Shown here one piece after another: positions 1-8,135 of a stretch of DNA of 64,000 bases. How positions within the stretch are numbered: the stretch's first letter is position 1; each line of letters starts with the position of its first letter. Under the pieces are notes generated by a model, which searched no databases, was not told the origin of the DNA, and worked only from the letters and a program-made list of their open reading frames with translations. Origin of the DNA: Catenuloplanes atrovinosus (lineage in GTDB: Bacteria > Actinomycetota > Actinomycetes > Mycobacteriales > Micromonosporaceae); NCBI RefSeq assembly GCF_031458235.1, contig NZ_JAVDYB010000001.1, positions 5,380,001-5,444,000 on the forward strand, read 5' to 3'. Both the position numbers and the translations under genes were made by a program.

Positions 1-2
1 TC

Positions 3-323
3 CTCGTCCAGGTGAAGAACCCCTTCGGCTTCTTCATCGTCGGCCTCTACGGCACGCTGTTCTTCCTCCTCGCCCGCTACGGCTCGCCCGGGGTCCGCGC
101 GCTGGGGGCGTACACGCTGATCTGGTTCCTGCTCCTCGGCGGCGTGATCCACACCGCGCTCGGCAACCTGCGCGCGGGCGACTCCGTCAACCTGCGCAAG
201 GCCACCTACATCCCGGTCGGGTTCTGGGGCGCGTTCTGGTGGCTGGCGACGCTGGCAGCGCTGATCTACGGCGGTGGCGTCCTGTTCGGAATCATCGATC
301 CGGTCTTCCGGCGCGAGCCCTGA
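3..323 (+). CDS. Membrane M50-like peptidase, C-terminal fragment
   Basis: This is the 3' end of a gene whose start lies outside the window; the frame is open to the left edge. The visible ~106 residues form three to four hydrophobic segments separated by short basic loops, ending in a short polar tail (FRREP). The pattern (a Q-V-K-N-P-F-G helix start, two central membrane segments, a basic loop with a D-S-V-N-L-R-K motif, a last membrane segment) matches my recollection of the C-terminal half of actinobacterial M50B-like integral membrane metallopeptidases. The HExxH zinc motif would lie upstream and cannot be checked. The last 32 bases overlap tail-to-tail with the converging ATPase gene on the other strand. 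A GTG at position 12 is internal and is not taken as the true start. Confidence 0.6.
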   Translation, partial: LVQVKNPFGFFIVGLYGTLFFLLARYGSPGVRALGAYTLIWFLLLGGVIHTALGNLRAGDSVNLRKATYIPVGFWGAFWWLATLAALIYGGGVLFGIIDPVFRREP

Positions 324-3300
324 GCACCACCTCTTCCGTCGACAGCGGGCTCGCCGGGTGGTGGGTGAGGCAGAGCGGCGTGCGCAGCTTGCGAGGTGGG
401 GCGCCCTCCGCCGCCAGGTAGAACTCGCCGCTGGTCAGCCGCGCGATGTCGGGCACGTCGCCGCCCTTGGCCTTGGCCATCTCGCGGGCGGTGTCCATCT
501 GGATCGGGCTGTTCAGCCGCCCGTAGAGCTGCGTGGCCGAGTTGCCGGGGATCTGGTTGTGCAGGCCCTTCGGCGACTGCGTCGCGAAGATCAGGCCGAG
601 GCCGTACTTGCGGGCCTGGGAGACCAGCGCGAGCGTGCTGCGCGTGCAGGGCGTCATGCCGCTGGACGGCGCCAGGTTCTGCGCCTCATCCATGATCAGT
701 AGCCCACCGAGCGGCCGGTCACCGGCCGGGTTCCGCTTGATCCAGGCGAACAGCGCCATCTGCAACTGGTTGACGAAGCTCTGCCGCATCTCGTCGCCGC
801 CCAGCCCGACCATGCTGATCACCGACACCCGCGCGCGCTTGCCCGGCGCCGGCGTGAGCAGCATGCCCGGGTCCATCGCGGTACCGGCGCCGCCGAACAG
901 CGGGTCGTTGTACTTCGCGGCGGTCAGCGACTGGGCCAGCCCGTTCGCGATCTTCGCCGCGTCGTCCAGCTCGATGATGTCCTCCGGGAAGTCGGACAGC
1001 GTGTCGATCAGACCCTGGAGGCGGTTGCCGCCCTGCCGCCCGTAGTGCTCGATCGCCCGGCGCAGCACCGCGAGCTGCAGGTTCGCCTTCACCCCGCGCC
1101 CGCTCAGCGCCCGCGGCTCCAGCGACGCGACCGCGGACTCGACCGCCTCGTTGAACTCGTCCGGGTCGTCCCGCACGCCCGTGAAGTCCGGCAGCGCCTG
1201 GAACACCAGCGGGCGCCCGGCGTCGCGCCGCGGCGTCCAGACCACCACGTCCGTGTGGGCCAGGTAGTCGGCCGCCTTCGCCGCGTCGCCGGTGCCCCAC
1301 GCGGCGGGCTCCTCCGGCCACGCGTCGCCCAGCCGGGCCAGGTCGTTGTTCAGGTCCAGCACGATCGAGGACACGCCCCGCAGGGCGCACTCCTCCACGA
1401 TCCGCCGGATCAGCACGGTCTTCCCGGAACCCGAGCCCGCGAAGATCGTCATGTGCTTCCGCAGCGCCTCCAGCCGCAGCGACACGGCGGTTCCGGACCC
1501 GTACCCGTGCCCGATCACGAACTCCGCGGAACCCGCGGCGGCGTCCGGAACCGACTGCCGCGGAATCCGGCCGACCGCCGGCGCGGAGCGCTGATCCGCA
1601 CCGCCGGCGTCCTCCTGCGGGGCGGTGCCGGTCGCGGACCGGCCGGGATTCCACGGCGGCGCCGGGGCCGGGTCGCCGAACATCGTGGCCCGCTCGTTCG
1701 CCGGACCGGTGCGGTCGGCGAACACGGCGGCGCGGTCACCCGCCGCGGCGGCCCGGTCGCCGGACGCGGGTGGCGGGCCGTCGAACGCGGTCGCGCGGTT
1801 GGCGGGCGGCGCCGGCCGCCCCGCCGGCACGGCGACGCGCTCCGGCAGCCAGGCGTCCGCGTCGGCGAGCGCGGCCTGGAACACCGCGACGCTGCGGGTC
1901 GGGCGGCGGGCGGCCAGCCAGGCCCGCAACCCGGCGGACGGGTCCTGGAACATCATCCGCAGCGCGAACAGGATGCGCAGGTCCTCGTCGTCCAGCGGCA
2001 GCCGCACGCCGCCGTCCTTGGCGAACGCGGCCACCGCCTCGCGCATCTTCGGCCCGCCGGTCAGCTCCGTGTTGCGGAGCACGAACAGCTTGCGCTTCGG
2101 TACGCGATGGTCGAGCCCCGCGGCCGTGCACGCCTTGCGCAGCCGGGCCAGCGCCGCGTTCCCGTGGTGGCCGTCGCTGATCGCCCGGAAGCACCAGTGC
2201 ACCTGGTCCTCCCGCTCCTCGTCCACGGTCAGCCGCAGGCGCGCGTGCAGCGACGGCCGCGAACTGGGCGGCGGGTCGAGGCTGAACCGCTCCCCCGCCT
2301 CGCCGCGCTCGGTGATCCAGGCGTGCAGCCCGGCCGCGAGCAGCGCCGGGATCTCCACGTCCTCCCGCGCGCCGGACAGCGGCCCGGTCACGTCCGCCAC
2401 CCGCTTGAACTCCACGAACCGCGCGTCGAACCGGTCCAGCTCCCCGATCGCCACGTCCGGCACCGGCACCTCGACCCGGGGCGCCGCCGGCCCGCCGAGC
2501 CGGGTCAGCTCGCGCACCTCGCCGGCGAGCAGGCAGGCGCGCACGTGCGCGTCGATCTCGATCAGCAGTTGGCGCGGCGTGAAGTCGCCGACGTCCGCGA
2601 ACGCCTGCTCGCTCACCGGCCACGTCGGGTACGGCGGCCGGAACCCGATCTCCTCGAACCGGACCGCGAACCGCTTCTCGACGATCTCCCGCCCCAGCCG
2701 GTCGTCCTTGATCGTGCTGAGGATCGGGGAGAGCCGGAAGCGGCTGCCCACCGAGGCCGTCGCCTTGGTCCGGACCAGCGTCCAGGTCGCCGGGATGCAG
2801 GAGACCACGGTCAGCGTGCGGCGGGTCCGCTCACGCAGCGTCATCAGGCCACCCGCGATCTGCTCCAGCGCGGCCGACTCCGCCGGGTCGAGGGACTGGG
2901 CGGCGGCGCCCACGCCGGTACCCGCCGACTGCGCGATCAGCGTGTCGATCTGGTCGACCGCGATCACGGTCGGGCCGGTCAGCGCCAGCAGCCGGGAGAG
3001 CTCCTGGACGATCTCCTCCGACGTCTTCGGCATCCGGCGCATGCCCCACGCCGCGCGCTCCCCCGGCGCGCCCTCGTCCAGCAGCGCGAAGAAGCCGTCC
3101 GCCAGGTCCTGGTGCAGCACGTCGTCGGACGCGCTCAACGCCAGCGCCCGGGCGGTGTCCTGGCTGTTCCGGCCCACGTACGGGTCGTACGCCGAGAGGC
3201 CCTGGATGAACGCGTCCAGCGTCTCGCGGGTCAGCTCCGTCTCGCCCATGAACGCGCGCCGGGCCAGCCGGGGCGCGCCGACCTTCGAGGAGAGCCGGCG

Positions 3301-3681
3301 CAGCAGCAGTTGCAGCTGGGTCTCGCTGCCCGGGATCGGCCGCGCCAGGCCGTCCAGCATGGAGGCCAGCACGCTGTCCCAGAATCCCTTCGAGTCGAGC
3401 AGGCTGACCAGGAAGAAGTAGCCGCCGAGCTGAGACGTGTGCTGGCGGACCCAGCCCAGCATGTGGGTCTTGCCGGAGCCGGGCGGCCCCTGCAGCACCA
3501 CGCCGATCGGGCTGCTCTCCCGGCTCCTGTCCGCCTCGGCGATCCCCTCCACCACGTTCTGCACCACCGTGGGGTGCAGCCCGTCCACGTGGAACCGCGA
3601 CGGGCGCCAGACGTCGTCCGGCACCCGGGCCCAGTCGAAGTTGAGCGCCTGCAGGGCGGCCCGCTCCTCCTCGGTCATCAC
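292..3681 (-). CDS. Dual ATPase: N-terminal AAA domain plus C-terminal HerA/FtsK-like DNA translocase
   Basis: The protein has 1129 residues and two separate P-loop modules. The first has Walker A GPPGSGKT at residues 65-72 and Walker B VIAVDQID at about 239-246, inside an AAA/ORC-like fold. A middle region (about 410-610) has no motif I can name. A Pro/Ala-rich linker (about 615-715) follows. The C-terminal module starts with F-V-I-G-x-G-x-G-S-G, has Walker A AGSGSGKT at 748-755, Walker B LLIMDEAQ at 994-1001 and an ATQSPK sensor-like motif at about 1033. This is the layout of HerA/DUF87 hexameric translocases. It is the last gene of a four-gene operon; its GTG start overlaps the preceding stop by 4 bases, and an ATG one codon later is possible. 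HerA-type pumps usually work with a nuclease, and a nuclease is encoded two genes upstream. The role (repair or phage defence) is inferred. Confidence 0.8.
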   Translation of the reverse strand: MMTEEERAALQALNFDWARVPDDVWRPSRFHVDGLHPTVVQNVVEGIAEADRSRESSPIGVVLQGPPGSGKTHMLGWVRQHTSQLGGYFFLVSLLDSKGFWDSVLASMLDGLARPIPGSETQLQLLLRRLSSKVGAPRLARRAFMGETELTRETLDAFIQGLSAYDPYVGRNSQDTARALALSASDDVLHQDLADGFFALLDEGAPGERAAWGMRRMPKTSEEIVQELSRLLALTGPTVIAVDQIDTLIAQSAGTGVGAAAQSLDPAESAALEQIAGGLMTLRERTRRTLTVVSCIPATWTLVRTKATASVGSRFRLSPILSTIKDDRLGREIVEKRFAVRFEEIGFRPPYPTWPVSEQAFADVGDFTPRQLLIEIDAHVRACLLAGEVRELTRLGGPAAPRVEVPVPDVAIGELDRFDARFVEFKRVADVTGPLSGAREDVEIPALLAAGLHAWITERGEAGERFSLDPPPSSRPSLHARLRLTVDEEREDQVHWCFRAISDGHHGNAALARLRKACTAAGLDHRVPKRKLFVLRNTELTGGPKMREAVAAFAKDGGVRLPLDDEDLRILFALRMMFQDPSAGLRAWLAARRPTRSVAVFQAALADADAWLPERVAVPAGRPAPPANRATAFDGPPPASGDRAAAAGDRAAVFADRTGPANERATMFGDPAPAPPWNPGRSATGTAPQEDAGGADQRSAPAVGRIPRQSVPDAAAGSAEFVIGHGYGSGTAVSLRLEALRKHMTIFAGSGSGKTVLIRRIVEECALRGVSSIVLDLNNDLARLGDAWPEEPAAWGTGDAAKAADYLAHTDVVVWTPRRDAGRPLVFQALPDFTGVRDDPDEFNEAVESAVASLEPRALSGRGVKANLQLAVLRRAIEHYGRQGGNRLQGLIDTLSDFPEDIIELDDAAKIANGLAQSLTAAKYNDPLFGGAGTAMDPGMLLTPAPGKRARVSVISMVGLGGDEMRQSFVNQLQMALFAWIKRNPAGDRPLGGLLIMDEAQNLAPSSGMTPCTRSTLALVSQARKYGLGLIFATQSPKGLHNQIPGNSATQLYGRLNSPIQMDTAREMAKAKGGDVPDIARLTSGEFYLAAEGAPPRKLRTPLCLTHHPASPLSTEEVVLRARAGRPDR

Positions 3682-4325
3682 ACTCCGATCGCCAGCAGGT
3701 GCTTGTCCTGACCGCCGCTGCGCACCGCCGCGTCGATCTCGGCGGCGGTGAGCGTCTTCTGGTTGTCCTCCGGCGCCAGGTGCACGCCGTCCTCGCGGGA
3801 GAGCCGCTTGAGCGCCTCGTCCAGCTCCGCACGCGGCACGTCGGCGAAGTGCGGCCGCAGCGTCGCCAGGCTCACCCAGGCACCGCGGTCACTCGCCAGC
3901 GACGCGTAGACCTCCCGGATTCGCTCCGTCAGGCCGTCCGCCCGCGCCGGCTCGGCCCGTTGCGCCGGCACCACCGAGCCCTGCGCGAGCGCCTCGCCGA
4001 ACGTCTGGAACTGGGTCTTCGGCAGCACCCGGTCCCGCATCGCCGCGTGGAACGCGGACAGCGCGGCGCCCAGCACGCGCGGCGTGGACCGCGGGAAGTG
4101 CAGGTCGCCCTCCATCAGCGCCCAGCCCTTGTCGCCGAGCGCGTGCACGAGGATCCGGCCCTCCTTGCGGCTCTCCAGATAGCCGAGCCGGTTGAGCTTG
4201 TCCCGGCTCGGCTTCTTCAGCTCGACCCCGAAGTCCTTCACCAGCTCGGTGTTGGGGATCTCCCGCGCCTCGGACATGAGCAGGATGAGCAGCGCGCTCT
4301 CGCTGGCGGTGAGGCTGTCGGTCAT
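3678..4325 (-). CDS. Winged-helix-like protein of the STAND/nuclease/HerA operon
   Basis: This is a 215-residue soluble protein. Residues ~5-75 look like a winged helix of MarR/PadR type: two helices around L-T-A-S-E-S-A-L-L, a recognition-helix-like stretch, then a beta wing around E-S-R-K-E-G-R-I. Residues ~130-205 look like a second helix-turn-helix-like unit (G-A-W-V-S-L-A-T-L-R-P-H-F followed by A-E-L-D-E-A-L-K-R-L). There are no catalytic motifs. The ATG overlaps the upstream nuclease stop (ATGA), has a GAGAGGG ribosome site about 8 bases ahead, and its own stop overlaps the start of the HerA gene. Its place between a nuclease and a DNA translocase suggests a DNA-binding adaptor or an operon regulator. 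I do not recognise a named family. Confidence 0.75.
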   Translation of the reverse strand: MTDSLTASESALLILLMSEAREIPNTELVKDFGVELKKPSRDKLNRLGYLESRKEGRILVHALGDKGWALMEGDLHFPRSTPRVLGAALSAFHAAMRDRVLPKTQFQTFGEALAQGSVVPAQRAEPARADGLTERIREVYASLASDRGAWVSLATLRPHFADVPRAELDEALKRLSREDGVHLAPEDNQKTLTAAEIDAAVRSGGQDKHLLAIGV

Positions 4326-5308
4326 GGTTGGTGCCCTCTCAGGTGGTCGTGTCGTCGTTGGTGGATGAAGGAGCCGATCTGGCGTACGACCGCCTCGACG
4401 TCGTGGCGTACCCGCGCGTTGGTGAATCGCAGGACGGCGAAGCCGTCGAGCTGAAGCTGCACGTCCCGCTGCCGGTCGGCCTCGAACCGCTCCGGCCGGC
4501 AGTGCTCCGGCCCGTCGATCTCCACGACGCAGCGCTCGTCCCGCCACAGCAGGTCCAGCCGCACGGGGCTGGCCAGCGCGTGCGACTGGTACGTCTGATT
4601 CCAGGCGCGCCCGGCCGCCCACGGGTGCCGGGCCAGCGCGGCCTCCAGCGCCGCCTCGGACGCGCTGCGCGGGTGCGGGCGCCCGGCGACCGGCGCGATC
4701 GCGGCGTCCGCCGGTGCCGACGGCAGCCGGGCCACGCTCAGCCGGTCGACCGTGCGCAGCGGCGCACCGCACAGCCACACGCCGATGCCGGCGCGGTCCG
4801 CCAGCCACTCCGCGCCGGACACCACCGCGCGTTCCCCGGCCGCGCCCAGGCCGTCCGGCAGCCGGATCAGCAGCACCAGCCGCGCACGGCCCAGCCCGTC
4901 CGCGACCGCGCGGGCCAGGCCCCGGGCCCGGATCTCCACGGCGAAACGGCGCCGTGCCGGTACGCCGGACAGCGCCGCCGCGGCCAGATCCGCCAGGAAC
5001 GGCCCGAAGTGGACGGTGCGCGCCGCGTGCTCGGCCGCGAGCGCGCGGACCGCCGCGAGCCCGGCGCCACCGGGCGTGTCCAGGTGCTCCGCGCCCGGCA
5101 GCCACGCCGGGAACAGGCCGGTCGCGGCCGTCTCCAGCTCGTCCAGGGCCGCCGCGACGACGCCGTCGACCCGGTGCGCGGCGCGCAGCCGGTGGCCGAG
5201 CACCGCGGGCAGGTCCGGTCCGCCGCGCGCGGCGAGCAGCGCGATCCGGTCCGGGTCGCCGCCGCGCACCTGCACGACCCGGTCGACCGGCAGCGCGGTG
5301 AGCATCAC
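4322..5308 (-). CDS. PD-(D/E)XK nuclease of DUF559/Vsr-like type
   Basis: The protein has 328 residues. The last ~115 form a DUF559-like endonuclease fold: a leading S-E-A-A-L-E helix (E218), R-L-D-L-L-W with D252, the core V-V-E-I-D-G-P-E-H with E263 and D265, then R-F-E-A-D-R-Q-R-D and a final beta strand V-L-R-F. This fits a PD-(D/E)XK active site with all acidic residues present, so the enzyme is probably active. The first ~200 residues are Ala/Leu-rich and match no domain I recognise; they could be a protein-interaction module. The gene is the second of four in an operon and overlaps by 4 bases at both ends. Start is GTG at 5308, or ATG one codon later. DNA as substrate is inferred from the fold and from the HerA partner. 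Confidence 0.8.
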   Translation of the reverse strand: MMLTALPVDRVVQVRGGDPDRIALLAARGGPDLPAVLGHRLRAAHRVDGVVAAALDELETAATGLFPAWLPGAEHLDTPGGAGLAAVRALAAEHAARTVHFGPFLADLAAAALSGVPARRRFAVEIRARGLARAVADGLGRARLVLLIRLPDGLGAAGERAVVSGAEWLADRAGIGVWLCGAPLRTVDRLSVARLPSAPADAAIAPVAGRPHPRSASEAALEAALARHPWAAGRAWNQTYQSHALASPVRLDLLWRDERCVVEIDGPEHCRPERFEADRQRDVQLQLDGFAVLRFTNARVRHDVEAVVRQIGSFIHQRRHDHLRGHQP

Positions 5309-7458
5309 GGTGCGCCCTCCGCGTCCGTGCCGTCCGGGTTGATGCCGAAGACGCGCAGCAGGTGCAGCGTCTCGCGGTCGGTCTCCTCGCGCGCGGTGAG
5401 CAGCGCCAGGTAGCGGTCGATCGCGCCGGGCGTGCCCGCGTTCACCTCGGCCAGCAGTGCGTCCGCGGCGCCGAGGTCGAACAGCAGCGCGGTGAGTTCT
5501 CGGGCGGCGTCGTCGTCGCCGGCGTCGACCCGGGCGCGCAGCGCGTCCGCCTGGCGGGCCGCGGCCTCGGTCTGGCCGGACGCGCCGTCGGACATCAGCT
5601 TGTTGTAGCGGCGGGCGGCGGCCTCGTCGCGCTCCGCGCGCGCCTTCAGCTCGGCGGTCCGGCCGTGCACCGCGAGCAGGTCGGCGAGCTGTTCCGCGGC
5701 GTACCGGTGGCCGCGGTCGGCGCGCTCCCGCAGCTCGTGCAGCGCGCCCCGGTCGACTAGCAGGTCGACCAGTTCCTCGGCGGCCAGCGCGTCACCGGCG
5801 TCCGCGCGCTCGCGCAGCGTGGCGGCGCGCCCGGCGTCGGTGAGCAGTTCGTCGAGCGCGTCCGCCGCGTACGGACGGAGCCGGTCGGCACGGCTTCTCA
5901 GCTCGCACAGTTCGGCGTGGCGGTCGCGCAGCGCGGATGCCGGGCTGACCGCCATCCGGCGGACCAGCACGTCGATCGCCTCGTCCAGCCGGTCCTGCCG
6001 GGCGAGCAGCGCGGCGAGGTCGAGCGTGGCCAGGTCGTTGCGCTCCGGGAGGCGGCGCAGCGCGGCCTCCGCGTACCGGTAGCGCATGCGGGACTGCGCG
6101 GCGACCGCGAGCCGGCGCAGGTCGTCCGGGTTTGTCACGTGGCGCAGCAGCGCGTTCCACAGGCTGGGCGGCGGGCAGCTGGTGCGGTGGACGCGCCGGA
6201 TGTGCTGGGCGAGGAAGTCGGCTATCACGTAACCGTCGAGCGCGCCCGCGCGCCGGGCGTACGGCGCGAGCGCGGTGACGCCGCCCTTGAGCTTGGTGGT
6301 GGCGTGCGGCAGTGCCTCGCTGAGCCAGGACTCGGGCGGTGCCGCGCGGTCGCTGTGGCCGAGGTAGCCCTCGATCGCCTCGCGGAGCAGCGCCTCCGGC
6401 AGCGGTGATCCGACGCCGAGCCGGCGCGCGTCGGCCGCCGCGGTGATCACGGCCTGGGCGTACGGGTTCGGCGCGTGCTCCCACCACTTGACCAGCGCGG
6501 GCGCGCCGGCGAGTGCCTGCGGCAGCCCGGTCCCGCCGCCGGACTCCAGCGCCTCCCGGATGCGGTTGTCCGTGGCGGCCAGGGCCATGGCGGTCTCCCG
6601 CTCGCGGTCGGAGAGCGCCGCGTGCACGTCGATCACGATGGCGGAGTCGAGCAGTTGCCGGTCGTGCAGGTACTTGTCGGGGCCGGCCGGGCGGCGCAGC
6701 GCGGTGCGCGGCAGGTACTCCTCCGACCAGAGCGTCCCGACGATGATCATCCCGGCCCGGCGCAGCCCGTCCAGCACCGCGCGGGTCAGCGGCGGGTCGG
6801 CGCCGAGGAAGTTCTGCAGCTCGTCCAGCCACAGCACGGTCCGCTCGGTGGGCGCCTCGTAGGCGCGGATCACCTCGCGGGTGCCGGCCGGTTGCAGCAG
6901 CCACCAGTCCGGCACCACGGCGAGGACCGCCTCGTAGAGCGAGCGCGTCTTCCCGGTCGACGAGCCGCCGACCATCAGCACGAAGCAGCCCTCGTCCACG
7001 CCCTTCGCGATGTGTGCGCGGAGTTCGTCGTCGAAGTCGCGGCCGACATAGGCCGGCAGTTCGCTGGCGGATTCGCCGGCGCGGATCGACGCGTGGATGC
7101 CGAGCGTGCGGGGTGCGGCGTCGCGGCATCGTCCCGCGTTCTCCGGGCCGGTGCCGGCGGCGGCGTCCAGGCGCCGCCACACCTCGCGCACCCGGTCGCG
7201 CGCGCCGTCGTGGATCGGCCAGGCCGCCAGCAGCCGTTCCAGCAGCGCCCTCCGGACCGGGCGGCGACCGCTCAGGGCGTCGGTGACCGCGCCGCGCCGC
7301 AATTCCCGGTCGCCCGGCCGGTGCCGGCCCGCCTCCGCCTCTTCCAGATCGGCGAAGCTCATTCCGGTGCCCTGGTGGATCAGGCTCAGCCAGACCGCGA
7401 AATCCGGCCAGGTGCGGATCTCGGGAAGATCAGCATTGGCGGAGAACAGCGTGCTCAA
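5305..7458 (-). CDS. STAND-like NTPase with N-terminal helical/HTH segment and C-terminal helical repeats
   Basis: The protein has 717 residues and three parts. Residues ~15-100 form a helical, XRE-like segment of the kind seen at the front of actinobacterial STAND proteins (W-P-D-F-A-V-W-L then G-M-S-F-A-D-L-E-E-A). Residues ~135-420 form a P-loop NTPase with Walker A GGSSTGKT (164-171) and Walker B TVLWLDELQ (207-215). Residues ~440-700 are Ala/Leu-rich helical repeats; from ~530 units of about 35 residues recur (R-E-R-A-D-A-G-D-x-x-A-A-E-E-L), like TPR/SEL1 solenoids. A switch NTPase with a solenoid often senses a partner or invader, which is inference here. It is the first gene of the four-gene operon. 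The start is a TTG that directly follows a GAGGGG stretch, so the exact start is uncertain. Confidence 0.75.
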   Translation of the reverse strand: MSTLFSANADLPEIRTWPDFAVWLSLIHQGTGMSFADLEEAEAGRHRPGDRELRRGAVTDALSGRRPVRRALLERLLAAWPIHDGARDRVREVWRRLDAAAGTGPENAGRCRDAAPRTLGIHASIRAGESASELPAYVGRDFDDELRAHIAKGVDEGCFVLMVGGSSTGKTRSLYEAVLAVVPDWWLLQPAGTREVIRAYEAPTERTVLWLDELQNFLGADPPLTRAVLDGLRRAGMIIVGTLWSEEYLPRTALRRPAGPDKYLHDRQLLDSAIVIDVHAALSDRERETAMALAATDNRIREALESGGGTGLPQALAGAPALVKWWEHAPNPYAQAVITAAADARRLGVGSPLPEALLREAIEGYLGHSDRAAPPESWLSEALPHATTKLKGGVTALAPYARRAGALDGYVIADFLAQHIRRVHRTSCPPPSLWNALLRHVTNPDDLRRLAVAAQSRMRYRYAEAALRRLPERNDLATLDLAALLARQDRLDEAIDVLVRRMAVSPASALRDRHAELCELRSRADRLRPYAADALDELLTDAGRAATLRERADAGDALAAEELVDLLVDRGALHELRERADRGHRYAAEQLADLLAVHGRTAELKARAERDEAAARRYNKLMSDGASGQTEAAARQADALRARVDAGDDDAARELTALLFDLGAADALLAEVNAGTPGAIDRYLALLTAREETDRETLHLLRVFGINPDGTDAEGAP

Positions 7459-7488
7459 CCCCTCGGTCGCGGGCCGGGATTCCGGGAC

Positions 7489-7517
7489 AGCCTAGAAGCA
7501 CGCGGGTACGGAATCCA
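7489..7517 (-). promoter_or_regulatory. Possible promoter of the STAND/nuclease/HerA operon
   Basis: On the minus strand a TAGGCT (7494-7489) resembles the HrdB-type -10 TANNNT. It sits about 31 bases upstream of the TTG start. A TGGATT lies 17 bases further up in the -35 position and is a poor match. Transcription would begin near 7482, leaving a leader of about two dozen bases. Confidence 0.25.
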
Positions 7518-7766
7518 TAGACGCCGCGGGGTGGGCCCGATCGGGTGTGGAGGGTCCGCCGAACGGCCAATCCGTTCCGGGTGAATGGGACCGGGAAATG
7601 ATCGTCCACACGCTACTCGCGGGATTCGCATAACGGTGGAATAGCGCGGACCAACGGCCCGCAACCGGGGACCTCCGGCCCTGATCGACAACGCGCGCGG
7701 CGGGACATGCTTGATCACGCAGCCGCGGCCGGAGCCACCGGCCGGGAAGCCCGAGGGAGAAACGCG

Positions 7767-7955
7767 ATGCATGCGACCAGCCAGTCCACCGTTCTCGCAC
7801 CGGCTCGCCTGCGCGGCGGCTTCGGCGCCTACCGCGGCACCACCGGCCGCACCCGCCGTAACCCGGCGGTCCCGGTGCCGGGCCCGCGCTCGGCCGCCGC
7901 GCCCGCCCCGGCCGAGCCGGACGCCGACTGGTTCGTCCACCCGTTCGTCGACTGA
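7767..7955 (+). CDS. Small protein of 62 residues, unknown function
   Basis: An ATG with a good ribosome site (GAGGGAGA, 7 bases upstream) opens a 62-codon frame. The product is basic in the first half (R-L-R-G-G-F-G-A-Y-R-G, then G-R-T-R-R-N), Pro/Ala-rich in the middle and ends in an aromatic, acidic tail (D-A-D-W-F-V-H-P-F-V-D). It has no membrane segment, no cysteines and no signal peptide. A strong hairpin lies 33 bases after the stop, so the gene looks like a self-contained transcription unit. It sits alone in a 677-base gap between the accessory operon and rbpA; apart from its terminator I see nothing else in that gap. I do not recognise the family. A peptide-precursor role is possible, but nothing in the sequence shows it. 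Confidence 0.5.
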   Translation: MHATSQSTVLAPARLRGGFGAYRGTTGRTRRNPAVPVPGPRSAAAPAPAEPDADWFVHPFVD

Positions 7956-7988
7956 CGCCGCGGACGTTTTCCCACCCCCGAGGAGCCC

Positions 7989-8034
7989 GAGTGGTCAGCC
8001 GGCCGCGGCTGGGTGACCACTCAGGCCTTTTCCT
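7989..8034 (+). terminator. Hairpin terminator after the small gene
   Basis: A perfect 9-base stem GAGTGGTCA/TGACCACTC (7989-7997 with 8014-8022) continues inward after one mismatch with further pairs around a CGCG loop. It is followed by AGGCCTTTTCC. Stem length, GC content and the T-rich tail fit an intrinsic terminator. Confidence 0.7.
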
Positions 8035-8135
8035 GCCCACCGCGACACCGGCAGGGAGGCCGGCCACGGCCGACCGGTGCCCGCGGGAGCATGCGGGAAG
8101 CGCCCGGCCGGAAGCGGGAAGATGAAAAGGGTTTT

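Noticed and set aside
1045-3711. An 888-codon open frame on the plus strand opposite the HerA gene
   Set aside because: It is a GC-driven shadow: an Arg/Gln/Val-rich product with no domain, opposite a gene with two complete P-loop motifs.
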